Of a stretch of 64,000 nt of DNA, positions 28,304 through 36,369 are shown in pieces. The stretch lies in contig NZ_JAPJZI010000002.1 in NCBI RefSeq assembly GCF_027944115.1, forward strand, positions 248,001 through 312,000, in the 5' to 3' direction. The translations under genes and the position numbers were made by a program. Each line of letters starts with the position of its first letter. Position 1 is the stretch's first letter. The notes beneath the pieces are model-generated. The model ran no database searches. It saw nothing but the letters and a program-made list of their open reading frames with translations, and was not told the DNA's origin. The DNA is from Hoeflea prorocentri (lineage in GTDB: Bacteria > Pseudomonadota > Alphaproteobacteria > Rhizobiales > Rhizobiaceae).

Positions 28304-29247
28304 GTGATATCCGTTTTGAAAAAATCGCCCTGATCGGCATCGGCCTCATCGGGTCCTCACTTGCGCGGGTCATCCGAGAACGGCGGATTGCCGGCAATAT
28401 TGCCGTGGCCAGCCGTAGCTCCGAGACGCTTGAGCGCGCGCACGATCTGAATTTGGGCGATTCCTACACCACATCGGCTACGGAGGCTGTCCGCGATGCC
28501 GATCTCGTCATTGTCTGTGTTCCGGTCGGTGCTTCCGCCAAGGTGGCGCGTGACATCAGCGACACGTTAAAACCCGGCGCCATCGTCACGGATGTCGGTT
28601 CGACCAAACAATCCGTCATCGAGCAGATGATGCCGGTGCTTCCCGAAACCGTGCATTTCATTCCAGGGCACCCGATTGCCGGCACGGAGCAATCGGGCCC
28701 GGATGCCGGCTTTGCCGAGCTTTTTGACGGCCGCTGGTGCATCCTGACGCCGATTGCCGGCACGGATGAGACGGCGATCGATAGGCTGACCGGCTTCTGG
28801 CATGCCTGCGGCTCCATGGTGGACCGCATGGACCCGGAACACCACGATATGGTGCTCGCCATCGTTTCTCACCTGCCGCATATCATTGCCTATAATATCG
28901 TCGGCACGGCCAATGATTTCGAGACGGTTTCGAAATCCGAGGTCATCAAATATTCGGCTTCAGGTTTTCGTGATTTTACCCGCCTCGCCGCCTCCGATCC
29001 GACCATGTGGCGCGATGTGTGCCTGCACAACAAGGACGCAATCCTGGAAATGCTTGCGCGATTTTCCGAGGACCTTTCGTCGCTGCAAAGGGCTATCCGC
29101 TGGGGAGACGGCGACAAGTTGTTCGATCTCTTCAACCGCACGCGGCACATCCGCAAGTCGATCATCGATGCCGGTCAGGATGTGGATGTTCCCGATTTCG
29201 GCCGCCATGTGGCGCAGACCGAGGGCCACGGCGAAGACACGCTCTAG
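28300..29247 (+). CDS. tyrA: prephenate/arogenate dehydrogenase
   Basis: A 315-residue NAD(P)-dependent enzyme of tyrosine biosynthesis. The nucleotide motif [14 protein letters not shown] (GxGxxG at 13-18) is followed by VIVCVPVGA and [11 protein letters not shown]. The catalytic His region is [17 protein letters not shown], and the helical dimer domain carries [18 protein letters not shown] and [17 protein letters not shown]. It overlaps hisC by 4 bp. Its TAG shares the CTAG tetranucleotide with the stop of the facing DUF2125 gene. Confidence 0.95.
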   Translation: MSDIRFEKIALIGIGLIGSSLARVIRERRIAGNIAVASRSSETLERAHDLNLGDSYTTSATEAVRDADLVIVCVPVGASAKVARDISDTLKPGAIVTDVGSTKQSVIEQMMPVLPETVHFIPGHPIAGTEQSGPDAGFAELFDGRWCILTPIAGTDETAIDRLTGFWHACGSMVDRMDPEHHDMVLAIVSHLPHIIAYNIVGTANDFETVSKSEVIKYSASGFRDFTRLAASDPTMWRDVCLHNKDAILEMLARFSEDLSSLQRAIRWGDGDKLFDLFNRTRHIRKSIIDAGQDVDVPDFGRHVAQTEGHGEDTL

Positions 29248-30257
29248 ATCGGCGGCAGTTTGCCGAGCTGAATGAAGCCGATCCGGACGGTTCCGTTCTC
29301 AATGTTGACGGGCAGCGACAACGATCCGCCACCGCCGCCGATACCGGCAGCAATGCCGGCAGCGTTGCCGATTTCCTTGGCCAGATGCGGGAAGGCGCGG
29401 GTGAGGACATCCTGCCAGGCCCGCATATTGCGGACCTCCATGTTGAATTTGCCGGTTAAATAGCCGTCCTGATTGATCGAGAACGGACCTTCTATGCTGA
29501 GGCCTGCACCATTTTCCAGATCGGCGTTGAGATTGTTGAGCGAGGCGCTGAGATCGCGCCAGGGCTGATCGGTTTGGGAGCCACCGTTCAAGAGTGATGC
29601 CCGGTCAGCCAAAGTGACATCCGCTTGCAGGTCGAGAGCGGGCATGTTGCCAAGCTGTTCGCCGAGGCGCACGATCGCGCTGTTGAGGCGCAGCACCGCA
29701 TCGAGATCGGCATTGTTTCGGCGGGCATGGAACTGCGAGGTTTCAGCCACCACCTCAACAGGATCGGACGCACCGGCCACTGTGACCTTTGCCTGAAGCT
29801 CCTTGCTTTCCAGTGAGGCGCGGTCGAGGCCGTCCAGACTGAAGACCGTGCTGGAACGCAGGATGTCCCAATTCATATCGGCCAGCAGGCCGGCGCTCGC
29901 CTTTATCGATACCGGGCCGTCGAGTTCGGAGACAATGTGGTTGGGCTTGTAGATCTGGGCGGCGGAGCGGAACCCGCCGGTCGACACCGTTGTCGCGGTC
30001 TTCTGGTCCTCGGCAACAACCGAGGTACAGTGCAAGCCGAGCCGGAAAGGATAACCGCGCACATCCAGATCCCGGCAGTCAGCTTCCACATTCTGGCTGC
30101 GCAAATCGCTGAGCAGGAACTGGCTGCGGCTTTCGAGCTGGCCGGCAAGGTAGAACCACACGCCGGTATAGCCGGCAATGGCGACAACAATCAGGATCAC
30201 CAGCCACAGATATCTGCGTGACGTATTTGCCGGTGCTTTGCCACTTGACCTTGCCAT
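29244..30257 (-). CDS. DUF2125 domain protein, membrane-anchored
   Basis: A 337-residue protein with an N-terminal transmembrane helix (about residues 16-39, YLWLVILIVVAIAGYTGVWF). A mostly beta, presumably periplasmic, domain with CRDLDVRGYPFRLGLHC follows. This pattern is the DUF2125 family of alphaproteobacteria. The ATG at 30257 follows GGAGAACCA; much longer upstream extension is possible in frame but crosses the divergent cyclotransferase gene. Function is unknown; AsmA-like envelope roles are a guess. Confidence 0.88.
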   Translation of the reverse strand: MARSSGKAPANTSRRYLWLVILIVVAIAGYTGVWFYLAGQLESRSQFLLSDLRSQNVEADCRDLDVRGYPFRLGLHCTSVVAEDQKTATTVSTGGFRSAAQIYKPNHIVSELDGPVSIKASAGLLADMNWDILRSSTVFSLDGLDRASLESKELQAKVTVAGASDPVEVVAETSQFHARRNNADLDAVLRLNSAIVRLGEQLGNMPALDLQADVTLADRASLLNGGSQTDQPWRDLSASLNNLNADLENGAGLSIEGPFSINQDGYLTGKFNMEVRNMRAWQDVLTRAFPHLAKEIGNAAGIAAGIGGGGGSLSLPVNIENGTVRIGFIQLGKLPPI

Positions 30258-30338
30258 TTGGTTCTCCAATTGTGCGGTCTGCCTGACGATGACAAACCAG
30301 CGCGGCAGGGCCGCGTATTCGGGATACTGACAAACGAT

Positions 30339-30866
30339 ATGGATGATTTTTGGGTCTTTGGCTATGGGTCGCTGATGTGGCGGCCGGGATTTGAGTTCGA
30401 GGAGGCGCGGCGCGGACGCCTTTTCGGCTATCGCAGAGCGCTTTGCATCTACTCCTATGTCCATCGCGGAACGCCGGAAAAGCCGGGTCTCGTGCTGGGG
30501 CTCGATCAGGGCGGCTCCTGCACGGGCATGGTCTATCGCGTGAACGGCGACATGCGCGAACCGGTGATGTCCTATCTGCGGTCGCGCGAGCTCGTCACCA
30601 ATGTTTATCTTGAGCGCACCTCGCCGGTGCATCTGGCAGACGGGCGGCGCATAACAGCGGTCTGTTATGTCGCCGATACGGGCCATCATCAGTTTGCCGG
30701 ACATCTTTCAGCCGAGGATGCGGCGCAGCGTGTTTCGTTCTCGCAAGGACAATCCGGGCACAATGTCGATTATGTCGCAAGCACCGTCGCGCATCTCAAG
30801 GAGATGGAGATCCGCGATCACTGGCTTGAGGATGTCGCCAGGCGGATGGATGCGCTTACGCGCTGA
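30339..30866 (+). CDS. gamma-glutamylcyclotransferase, ChaC type
   Basis: A 175-residue protein. The substrate-binding loop FGYGSLMWRPGFEF is near the N-terminus, then GYRRALCIYSYVHRGT, GGSCTGMVYRV, and a central LVTNVYLERTSPVHL. ChaC-type enzymes degrade glutathione to 5-oxoproline and Cys-Gly in the cytosol. The ATG at 30339 starts MDDFWVFGYGS, the usual N-terminus. The end overlaps the 3' end of plsC by 11 bp in convergent orientation. Confidence 0.9.
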   Translation: MDDFWVFGYGSLMWRPGFEFEEARRGRLFGYRRALCIYSYVHRGTPEKPGLVLGLDQGGSCTGMVYRVNGDMREPVMSYLRSRELVTNVYLERTSPVHLADGRRITAVCYVADTGHHQFAGHLSAEDAAQRVSFSQGQSGHNVDYVASTVAHLKEMEIRDHWLEDVARRMDALTR

Positions 30867-31653
30867 CCGGCTTTTCTGAAGTCAATTCTTCATATCGCTT
30901 GCGCGCCAGTTTCGGCAGCGGCAGGTCGGGATTGTCCCGCACTGCCTCAACGAGCAGTTTGTCGACCGCGCTTTCAGTCTCGTCGATCAGGCGCTGCATG
31001 AACTCTTCCGGCGGCAGGCCGGGCGGTATCGGCGGCAGGAAATGCACCTTTATGTTGCCCGGATAGCGCAGGAATTTTCGCCTCGGCCAGAAAAGGCCGG
31101 CAACGACGGCCACCGGCATGACCGGCACATCAAGCTCGGAATAGATACGGGCGATGCCGTAGCGATAGGCCGGCTCGGCGCCTACCGCGCGCCGCGTGCC
31201 CTCCGGATAGATGATGAGCTGACGTCCGTCCGCCATTTGCTGGCGTGTCTGCTCAAGGACGGCCGGCATGACCTTTTCGCGGCTGCCGCGATTGATCGGC
31301 ACCATCCGCATCTTGTTGACGTACCATCCAAACAGCGGGATCCAGGTCAGTTCGCGCTTTAGGATGTAAAACGGATCATCAAGATAGGGCAGCAGGCCGA
31401 TGGCGTCCCAGAAGGACTGGTGTTTGGGCGCAATGATGTAGCCGCCCTTGGGAATGTTTTCCAGACCTTCGACGGAGTGTGTCGTGCCGACGATATGCTC
31501 CATCAGCCAGTTGCTGGAGCGGACCCAATTCTTGGGGATAACCCAGGCTGCCTTTCTGCGCATCAGGAAATAGGGCGGCGTGAAGATGATCATCTGGATG
31601 ATCAGGCTGAGATAAAACGCCAGGTTAAACAGCGCGGAACGGACAAGGAGCAT
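30856..31653 (-). CDS. plsC: 1-acyl-sn-glycerol-3-phosphate acyltransferase
   Basis: A 265-residue membrane acyltransferase that makes phosphatidate from lysophosphatidate. The N-terminal hydrophobic segment is FNLAFYLSLIIQMIIF. The HX4D motif is HQSFWD (His78, Asp83) and the second motif is YPEGTRRAVG near residue 160. The ATG at 31653 is chosen by alignment to the family; no strong ribosome site is visible. The frame extends upstream to 31761, overlapping the ydcF-like gene, so a start further upstream is possible. Confidence 0.9.
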   Translation of the reverse strand: MLLVRSALFNLAFYLSLIIQMIIFTPPYFLMRRKAAWVIPKNWVRSSNWLMEHIVGTTHSVEGLENIPKGGYIIAPKHQSFWDAIGLLPYLDDPFYILKRELTWIPLFGWYVNKMRMVPINRGSREKVMPAVLEQTRQQMADGRQLIIYPEGTRRAVGAEPAYRYGIARIYSELDVPVMPVAVVAGLFWPRRKFLRYPGNIKVHFLPPIPPGLPPEEFMQRLIDETESAVDKLLVEAVRDNPDLPLPKLARKRYEELTSEKPVSA

Positions 31654-31708
31654 AAAAGGCAGACCGGGTTGTTTTACACCGCCTACTGTGACGATGGGCG
31701 GGGCGGTG

Positions 31709-32449
31709 TCAATCGCCCTTGAGTTGTCCGGACGCCGCGGCCTGGCCAGTGGCAATGCCACCGTTGCTCGACCGCAGCCCGTCTCTGGAGTGGGTGCCGC
31801 GGGACAGATGAAGCCGTGCCCCGAGATATTTTACGTATTCGGCAGCGAGCATACGCAAGGCACCCGGCTCCTGCAGCCAGCGCAAATGCGTCAGTTCAAG
31901 GGTAACCACCGGATAGGGAACAAAGTTGGTCTGCGGGTCGACACGTCTGAGTTCCAGCAGGCTGCGCGGCATATGATAATTGCTCGTGACAACGATGACG
32001 TTCCGGTAACCATGTTTGCGCACCCAAAGGGCCGCTTCATTGGCATTGCCGATTGTGTCTATGGCGTCATGCCCGATGTCGACACAACACTCAAAAAGGG
32101 CCGGTTCGGCCTTGGTCAGCCTTTGGATCTGGCTGCCGGTAGTCGAGGGGTTTACGCCCGAGATGAGCAGATGCGCCGCCGTCCCGTTGTCCAATAGCTC
32201 TATTGCCCGATCAATGCGCCGGCTGCCGCCGGTCAACACCACGATACCATCGGCCTTGGCCAGCGATTTCGGCGGGGTCAGTTCGATGACGTCGCGTGAA
32301 AAGCGCAGGAAACTGCCCGCAAGGAGACCCACCGCCACCGCGACAACAAGCAGGAATACCCCCGCAAGCCGCATGAGCCAGCGCGCGCCCCCGCTGTGCT
32401 TTGACAACGAATCGGCTGGCGCCGATTCGTTGCTTTCTTCGGTCTTCAT
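31709..32449 (-). CDS. YdcF family (DUF218) membrane protein
   Basis: A 246-residue protein with one N-terminal transmembrane helix (about residues 25-48, FLLVVAVAVGLLAG) and a DUF218 domain. The domain shows ADGIVVLTGGSRRIDRAIELLDNG, LISGVNP and VVTSNYHMPRSLLELRR. Such proteins (ElyC, SanA, YdcF) are linked to envelope or peptidoglycan precursor homeostasis. It lies between ftsX and plsC on the same strand. Confidence 0.9.
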   Translation of the reverse strand: MKTEESNESAPADSLSKHSGGARWLMRLAGVFLLVVAVAVGLLAGSFLRFSRDVIELTPPKSLAKADGIVVLTGGSRRIDRAIELLDNGTAAHLLISGVNPSTTGSQIQRLTKAEPALFECCVDIGHDAIDTIGNANEAALWVRKHGYRNVIVVTSNYHMPRSLLELRRVDPQTNFVPYPVVTLELTHLRWLQEPGALRMLAAEYVKYLGARLHLSRGTHSRDGLRSSNGGIATGQAAASGQLKGD

Positions 32450-32534
32450 GATTCTTCCATACAGCGCCTTTGTGGCAAGCGCCAGAAGGCTGTGGACGGC
32501 AATGCGTCATGCCGTCCGTCCATGGGGTGCCCGC

Positions 32535-33524
32535 TTACGAGATCGAGTAGGTCGGATCAGAGCGGATCAGGTCGATCTCCATAATTGTGCGAATAACGGT
32601 GATGCGCGTTGTCAGGGCGGTCAGCACGGCCGTTATAACGACAATTGCCAGTGCACCGATATAGCCGCCGGCACCCATCGAGAAGCCGCCAAAGAGAGCG
32701 GTTGCCTGATCGCTTTCCGGGGTTGCGAGGCTGACGCTTGCCCAAAGACTGGCCACGGCAAAACAGAGCGTTGCGCCGAGCCCGCCGGCCAGGGCGCCCT
32801 TTAGAGCGATCAAAAAGAAGTGCTTTTGAAACTTGGAGGCAACGAAGCTCGCCTCCGCCCCGACGAAATGCAGGACTTCGACAATATGGTGATTGCCCGA
32901 CAATGCGCCGCGTGTTGCAAAAACCACCGTCAGGATGGTTGCCGTGAACACCAGGGCAAGGACGCCCAGACCGATGATCACGGTCGTGTTGGCCATGGCG
33001 ATCAGCCGATCCACCCATGTGCGATGATCGTCAAGGAAGACATTGGCGACCGATTCTTCAAGCGCCGCCCGCATGCCCGCAAAATCCGGTGGAGAGGCCT
33101 CGTCAATGGTGACGATGACCAGCCGCGGAACGGGGAGTTCCTCCATGTCGAGGCCCTCGCCGAGCCAGGGCTCCAGCAGGCGCGCCGTTGCCGCCGAATC
33201 AACGATCATGGCGGAGGTTGTGCCGGTAAAACTCAGCGCAATGTCACGCGCCTTGGTCAGCTCGGCATCCAGATCCAGCCCCGGCTCGGGCTTGATCTGG
33301 ATGGTGATTTCGCGTGAGATCTCGCTTTGCCAGCTGTTTGCCGTGTCCTGAACCATGATCACGGCACCCAGCGTCAGGCAGGCGAGGAACGACATGATGG
33401 ATATCACCAGCATGAGTGAACTGCCGGCAATATTCGACGCCGGCACGATCGGGGCCGTTGGCCGCAAGACGATTTCGCGCCGGCTCTCCTGAAGACCGGT
33501 TTCGTTTTCCGTCACATCATTCAT
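32535..33524 (-). CDS. ftsX: cell division protein FtsX
   Basis: A 329-residue inner-membrane protein of the divisome ABC complex, which links FtsZ-ring events to peptidoglycan hydrolases. The first transmembrane helix spans about residues 33-58. A periplasmic domain of about 110 residues and three C-terminal helices follow, with the pre-helix EVLHFVGAEASFVASKFQKH. The start overlaps the ftsE stop by 8 bp, as expected for this pair. Confidence 0.94.
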   Translation of the reverse strand: MNDVTENETGLQESRREIVLRPTAPIVPASNIAGSSLMLVISIMSFLACLTLGAVIMVQDTANSWQSEISREITIQIKPEPGLDLDAELTKARDIALSFTGTTSAMIVDSAATARLLEPWLGEGLDMEELPVPRLVIVTIDEASPPDFAGMRAALEESVANVFLDDHRTWVDRLIAMANTTVIIGLGVLALVFTATILTVVFATRGALSGNHHIVEVLHFVGAEASFVASKFQKHFFLIALKGALAGGLGATLCFAVASLWASVSLATPESDQATALFGGFSMGAGGYIGALAIVVITAVLTALTTRITVIRTIMEIDLIRSDPTYSIS

Positions 33525-34176
33525 AGATTTCCAGCCGTCCGCCCGAGAGAATCATACGCCGCGCATCCACCTGATCCATCAGCGACAGATCGTGAGTGGC
33601 AATGATCACGGCTGTGCCGAGTTTGTTGAGTTCCATGAACAGCCGCAACAGGCGTCTGGCAAGCGGCGCATCGACATTGCCCGTCGGCTCGTCCGCCAGC
33701 AAGATTTCCGGCTGGTCGATCAGGGCGCGGGCAATGGCGGCGCGCTGTTTTTCACCGCCCGACAGGATCGGAGGCAGCACGTTCATCCGGTCGCCAAGTC
33801 CAACCCATTTCAAAAGCTCCACAACATCGGTGCGGTAGCTTGCCTCGTCCTTGCCGCGCACCCGCAGGGGCAGGGCCACATTCTCATAGGTGGTCAGGTG
33901 GTCGAGCAGACGGAAATCCTGAAAAACAATACCGATGCGGCGGCGCAGCTTGGGCAGTTCCTGTTGCGGTATCGTCGTGATGTCATGGCCGAAAATCCGC
34001 ACAAAGCCGCGTGTCGGCTGCAAGGACATGAACATGAGGCGCAACAAGGTTGTCTTGCCTGCACCGGACGGTCCGGTCAGAAACTGAAACGAGCGCCGCG
34101 GGACGTCGAATGTCAGATCGCGCAGGATCTCCGGTCCCATGCCATACCGCAGTCCAACATTGTCAAAGTCGATCAC
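33517..34176 (-). CDS. ftsE: cell division ATP-binding protein FtsE
   Basis: A 219-residue ABC ATPase with Walker A GPSGAGKTTLL (about 36-46), VFQDFRLLDHLT at the Q loop, signature LSGGEKQRAAIARAL, Walker B ILLADEPTGNVD and the switch His in ATHDL. It drives FtsX conformational change in septal wall remodelling. The start is the ATG at 34176. The gene is divergent from a DUF3426-like gene. Confidence 0.96.
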   Translation of the reverse strand: MIDFDNVGLRYGMGPEILRDLTFDVPRRSFQFLTGPSGAGKTTLLRLMFMSLQPTRGFVRIFGHDITTIPQQELPKLRRRIGIVFQDFRLLDHLTTYENVALPLRVRGKDEASYRTDVVELLKWVGLGDRMNVLPPILSGGEKQRAAIARALIDQPEILLADEPTGNVDAPLARRLLRLFMELNKLGTAVIIATHDLSLMDQVDARRMILSGGRLEIYE

Positions 34177-34354
34177 GCCCGCCTCGTTCCTGCATTGCGT
34201 CTACCCGTCGCCCTGCCGCCAGGGTTAATTATGGGTAAAGGTCGGCCCTATGGTGCGCACTCCAGCTGCCGAGTTTCTTCTTTGTTAACCAAATCCGTTT
34301 ACGAAGGCTAAAGAATTCCCGCAACGGCCGGGCCAGGGGAACAGAAAACAGCTC
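34177..34354. promoter_or_regulatory. divergent region between ftsE and the DUF3426-like gene
   Basis: It contains TTAA-N7-TAAA at 34225-34239, one base off the CtrA pattern TTAA-N7-TTAA, and a lone GTTAACC at 34284-34290. CtrA control of division genes is common in this class, but these are weak matches. Confidence 0.3.
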
Positions 34355-35065
34355 ATGCAAAACGGCAGCGGCAAACACAGATTCGGCTATAGTACGCGAA
34401 ATCGTTTTGCGAAACAGCCTTCGAGACATAGCAGCGAAAAAATGCCCGGTCACGGCGCCAAATTGTCCGGCCCCCTGTTCGATAGCGATATCATCGATGC
34501 CGAATTCGAACATGTCGACGATGACATCCGTCCGACAAGGCCTGTTCGCAATCGTGCCCCTGCCGTCCGCCCGGAGGTCCGGGCAACGGATTTTTCCAGG
34601 TCAGTCCCTGAACCCCATGGCGGCGCGAACTTCTTTACAAATCAACCGTTTGCCAGGCGAGAAGACAAAAAACGCTCGGCGTCCGGGTTCGTCGGGCTCG
34701 TCGCCGCCGTCAGCCTTTTGGCATTCTGGGTTTCCGGCGGCCACGCTCTCTTTTCCGGCGGAGCGGGTTCCGGCGACGGCCTGAGCCTTTCCGATGTCAG
34801 TGTCGATCCGCTGCGTGTCAGAGACGAGTCCTACTTCGTTGTCCACGGCGTTATCAAAAACAATTCGGCCGATTCGCAGGACGTGCCCTTGCTGACGATC
34901 GCGCCGGATGAGACGCAGAGCGATGAACTGCCTCTTTATGCGCGCGCCGGCAAGGAAAAGCTGGCAGCCGGCGAAAGCACGCGTTTTCGTGTGCGTGTTC
35001 CCAGCAATGTGCGCGACTACGGCAATCTGAGCGTATCGCTGGCAGGCGGCGGCACGGCCCGCTGA
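34355..35065 (+). CDS. membrane protein, DUF3426-like tail without the usual zinc ribbon
   Basis: A 236-residue protein. Residues 1-105 are polar and disordered-looking, with an acidic patch (SDIIDAEFEHVDDDIRP). One transmembrane helix (about 110-130, FVGLVAAVSLLAFWVSGGHAL) is followed by a beta domain with DESYFVVHGVIKNNSADSQDVPLLTI, as in DUF3426. At this locus related bacteria have a protein starting with a Cys-rich MJ0042 zinc ribbon. No Cys pair is present here, nor in the frames just upstream. Start choice is uncertain because AGGGGAAC lies far upstream. Confidence 0.75.
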   Translation: MQNGSGKHRFGYSTRNRFAKQPSRHSSEKMPGHGAKLSGPLFDSDIIDAEFEHVDDDIRPTRPVRNRAPAVRPEVRATDFSRSVPEPHGGANFFTNQPFARREDKKRSASGFVGLVAAVSLLAFWVSGGHALFSGGAGSGDGLSLSDVSVDPLRVRDESYFVVHGVIKNNSADSQDVPLLTIAPDETQSDELPLYARAGKEKLAAGESTRFRVRVPSNVRDYGNLSVSLAGGGTAR

Positions 35066-35225
35066 CGCGCAAGCGCGCATATCCTGCGCATTATGCCGGG
35101 AAACTTGGCGAATAAGCCGACATTGGCTTTTCCTTTTTGTACGCATGTTCTACACCGGCTGCAGGGTGGCGGTGCGTCTGGCGCACAGGCCGCTTGCAGA
35201 TGAGCGTAATTCCGGAATTGCACCT

Positions 35226-35768
35226 ATGCCTGTTGTCCGCGGAAAGAATATCGACGTCCTGTTTTCGCCGGAGCAGATTGCCGAGCGCAATCTGGACCTT
35301 GCCAAACAAATTGCGACCGAGCCGAAGGAAGACCTGTTGGTCATTTCCATCCTGAAGGGCTCGTTCATTTTTGCCGCCGACCTGCTGCGTGCCCTGCATG
35401 CGGCCGGACTGGAGCCGGAGGTGGAGTTCATAACGCTCTCCAGCTATGGCAAGGGGACCAAGAGCCAGGGCGTCAGGATCATCAAGGATATCGACAGCGA
35501 GGTCCGGGGCCGCGATGTTCTGCTGATTGACGATATTCTGGAATCCGGCAACACGCTGCGCTTTGCCCGTGAACTCATGTATGAGCGCGGTGCGCGCAAT
35601 GTCTCGATTGCGGTCCTGCTGGACAAGACATGCCGCAGGGAAGGCACGCTTAATGCGGATTTTGTCGGCTTCGAATGCCCTGACTATTTCGTGGTCGGAT
35701 ACGGCATGGATGTCGCCTATGCGTTTCGCGAACTGCCCTTTGTCGGTGTTGTAACCGGGGACGCGTAG
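35226..35768 (+). CDS. hpt: hypoxanthine phosphoribosyltransferase
   Basis: A 180-residue purine salvage enzyme. The PRPP motif VLLIDDILESGNTL is clear. LVISILKGSFIFAADLLR and FITLSSYGKGTKSQG precede it, and DFVGFECPDYFVVGYGMD is the base-binding tail. The ATG at 35226 gives the normal N-terminus (MPVVRGKNIDVLFSPEQI). The frame is open back to 35145 but that extension is atypical. Confidence 0.94.
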   Translation: MPVVRGKNIDVLFSPEQIAERNLDLAKQIATEPKEDLLVISILKGSFIFAADLLRALHAAGLEPEVEFITLSSYGKGTKSQGVRIIKDIDSEVRGRDVLLIDDILESGNTLRFARELMYERGARNVSIAVLLDKTCRREGTLNADFVGFECPDYFVVGYGMDVAYAFRELPFVGVVTGDA

Positions 35769-35983
35769 CAGACTGCCGACGGCCAAGGTTCTGTTAAGCA
35801 TGATGCGGCGAATGTTATCCGGCGCAAAAAGTTTCCTCGCCTGACCGGCGGGCATTTACCCTGCGAAAAGGTTTGAATGGTTTGCTGTGATCGGGACACA
35901 TCTCGGGCGGTCTTGCGGCCGGTCGTACATGATACAGGGAGAGCATCGCACGACCGGTGCTCGGACAAGTCGGACGGGAAAGA

Positions 35984-36346
35984 ATGGCAAAAATCCTTAT
36001 TGCCGAGGACGAGGAATCGCTTCGTCGTTTTGTCAGCCGGGCATTGAGAATGGACGGGCATGACGTGGTGGAAGCCGCAGACGGCGCGCATGGCCTCGAT
36101 CAACTGCGCGAAAACGTCACCTACGATCTTCTTCTGTCGGATATTCGTATGCCGGTGATGGACGGTATCGAACTGGCCCACACCGCGGCAGTGGAATTTC
36201 CGGAGCTGAAGATTTTGCTGATGACGGGGTATGCCGAACAGCGTGAACGAGCCGATTCACTCAGCGATATCATCGTCGACGTGGTGCCGAAGCCGTTTTC
36301 TCTTCCGGACATTCGCGGAGCGGTCGCCGAGGCGCTCGCTGCCTGA
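35984..36346 (+). CDS. cpdR: single-domain response regulator CpdR
   Basis: A 120-residue receiver with acidic pocket EDEE (residues 8-11), phosphoacceptor Asp53 in LLSDIRMPVMDG, the switch Thr in LLMTGYAEQ and the conserved Lys in VPKPFSLPDI. No output domain follows. In alphaproteobacteria CpdR is phosphorylated through CckA-ChpT, and in its unphosphorylated form primes ClpXP for cell-cycle proteolysis. The position after hpt near ftsEX fits the order in this group. The ATG at 35984 follows GGGAAAGA. Confidence 0.93.
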   Translation: MAKILIAEDEESLRRFVSRALRMDGHDVVEAADGAHGLDQLRENVTYDLLLSDIRMPVMDGIELAHTAAVEFPELKILLMTGYAEQRERADSLSDIIVDVVPKPFSLPDIRGAVAEALAA

Positions 36347-36369
36347 CCGGTTGCCGGTCGCGTTTTACT

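Noticed and set aside
29244-30704. Extended 486-residue version of the DUF2125 protein
   Set aside because: The first 149 residues would lie antisense to the cyclotransferase gene; GGAGAACCA before ATG 30257 and the membrane helix just after it fix the start.
34225-34239. CtrA box at ftsE
   Set aside because: TTAA-N7-TAAA is one base off consensus and short enough to arise by chance; kept only as a weak note in the intergenic feature.
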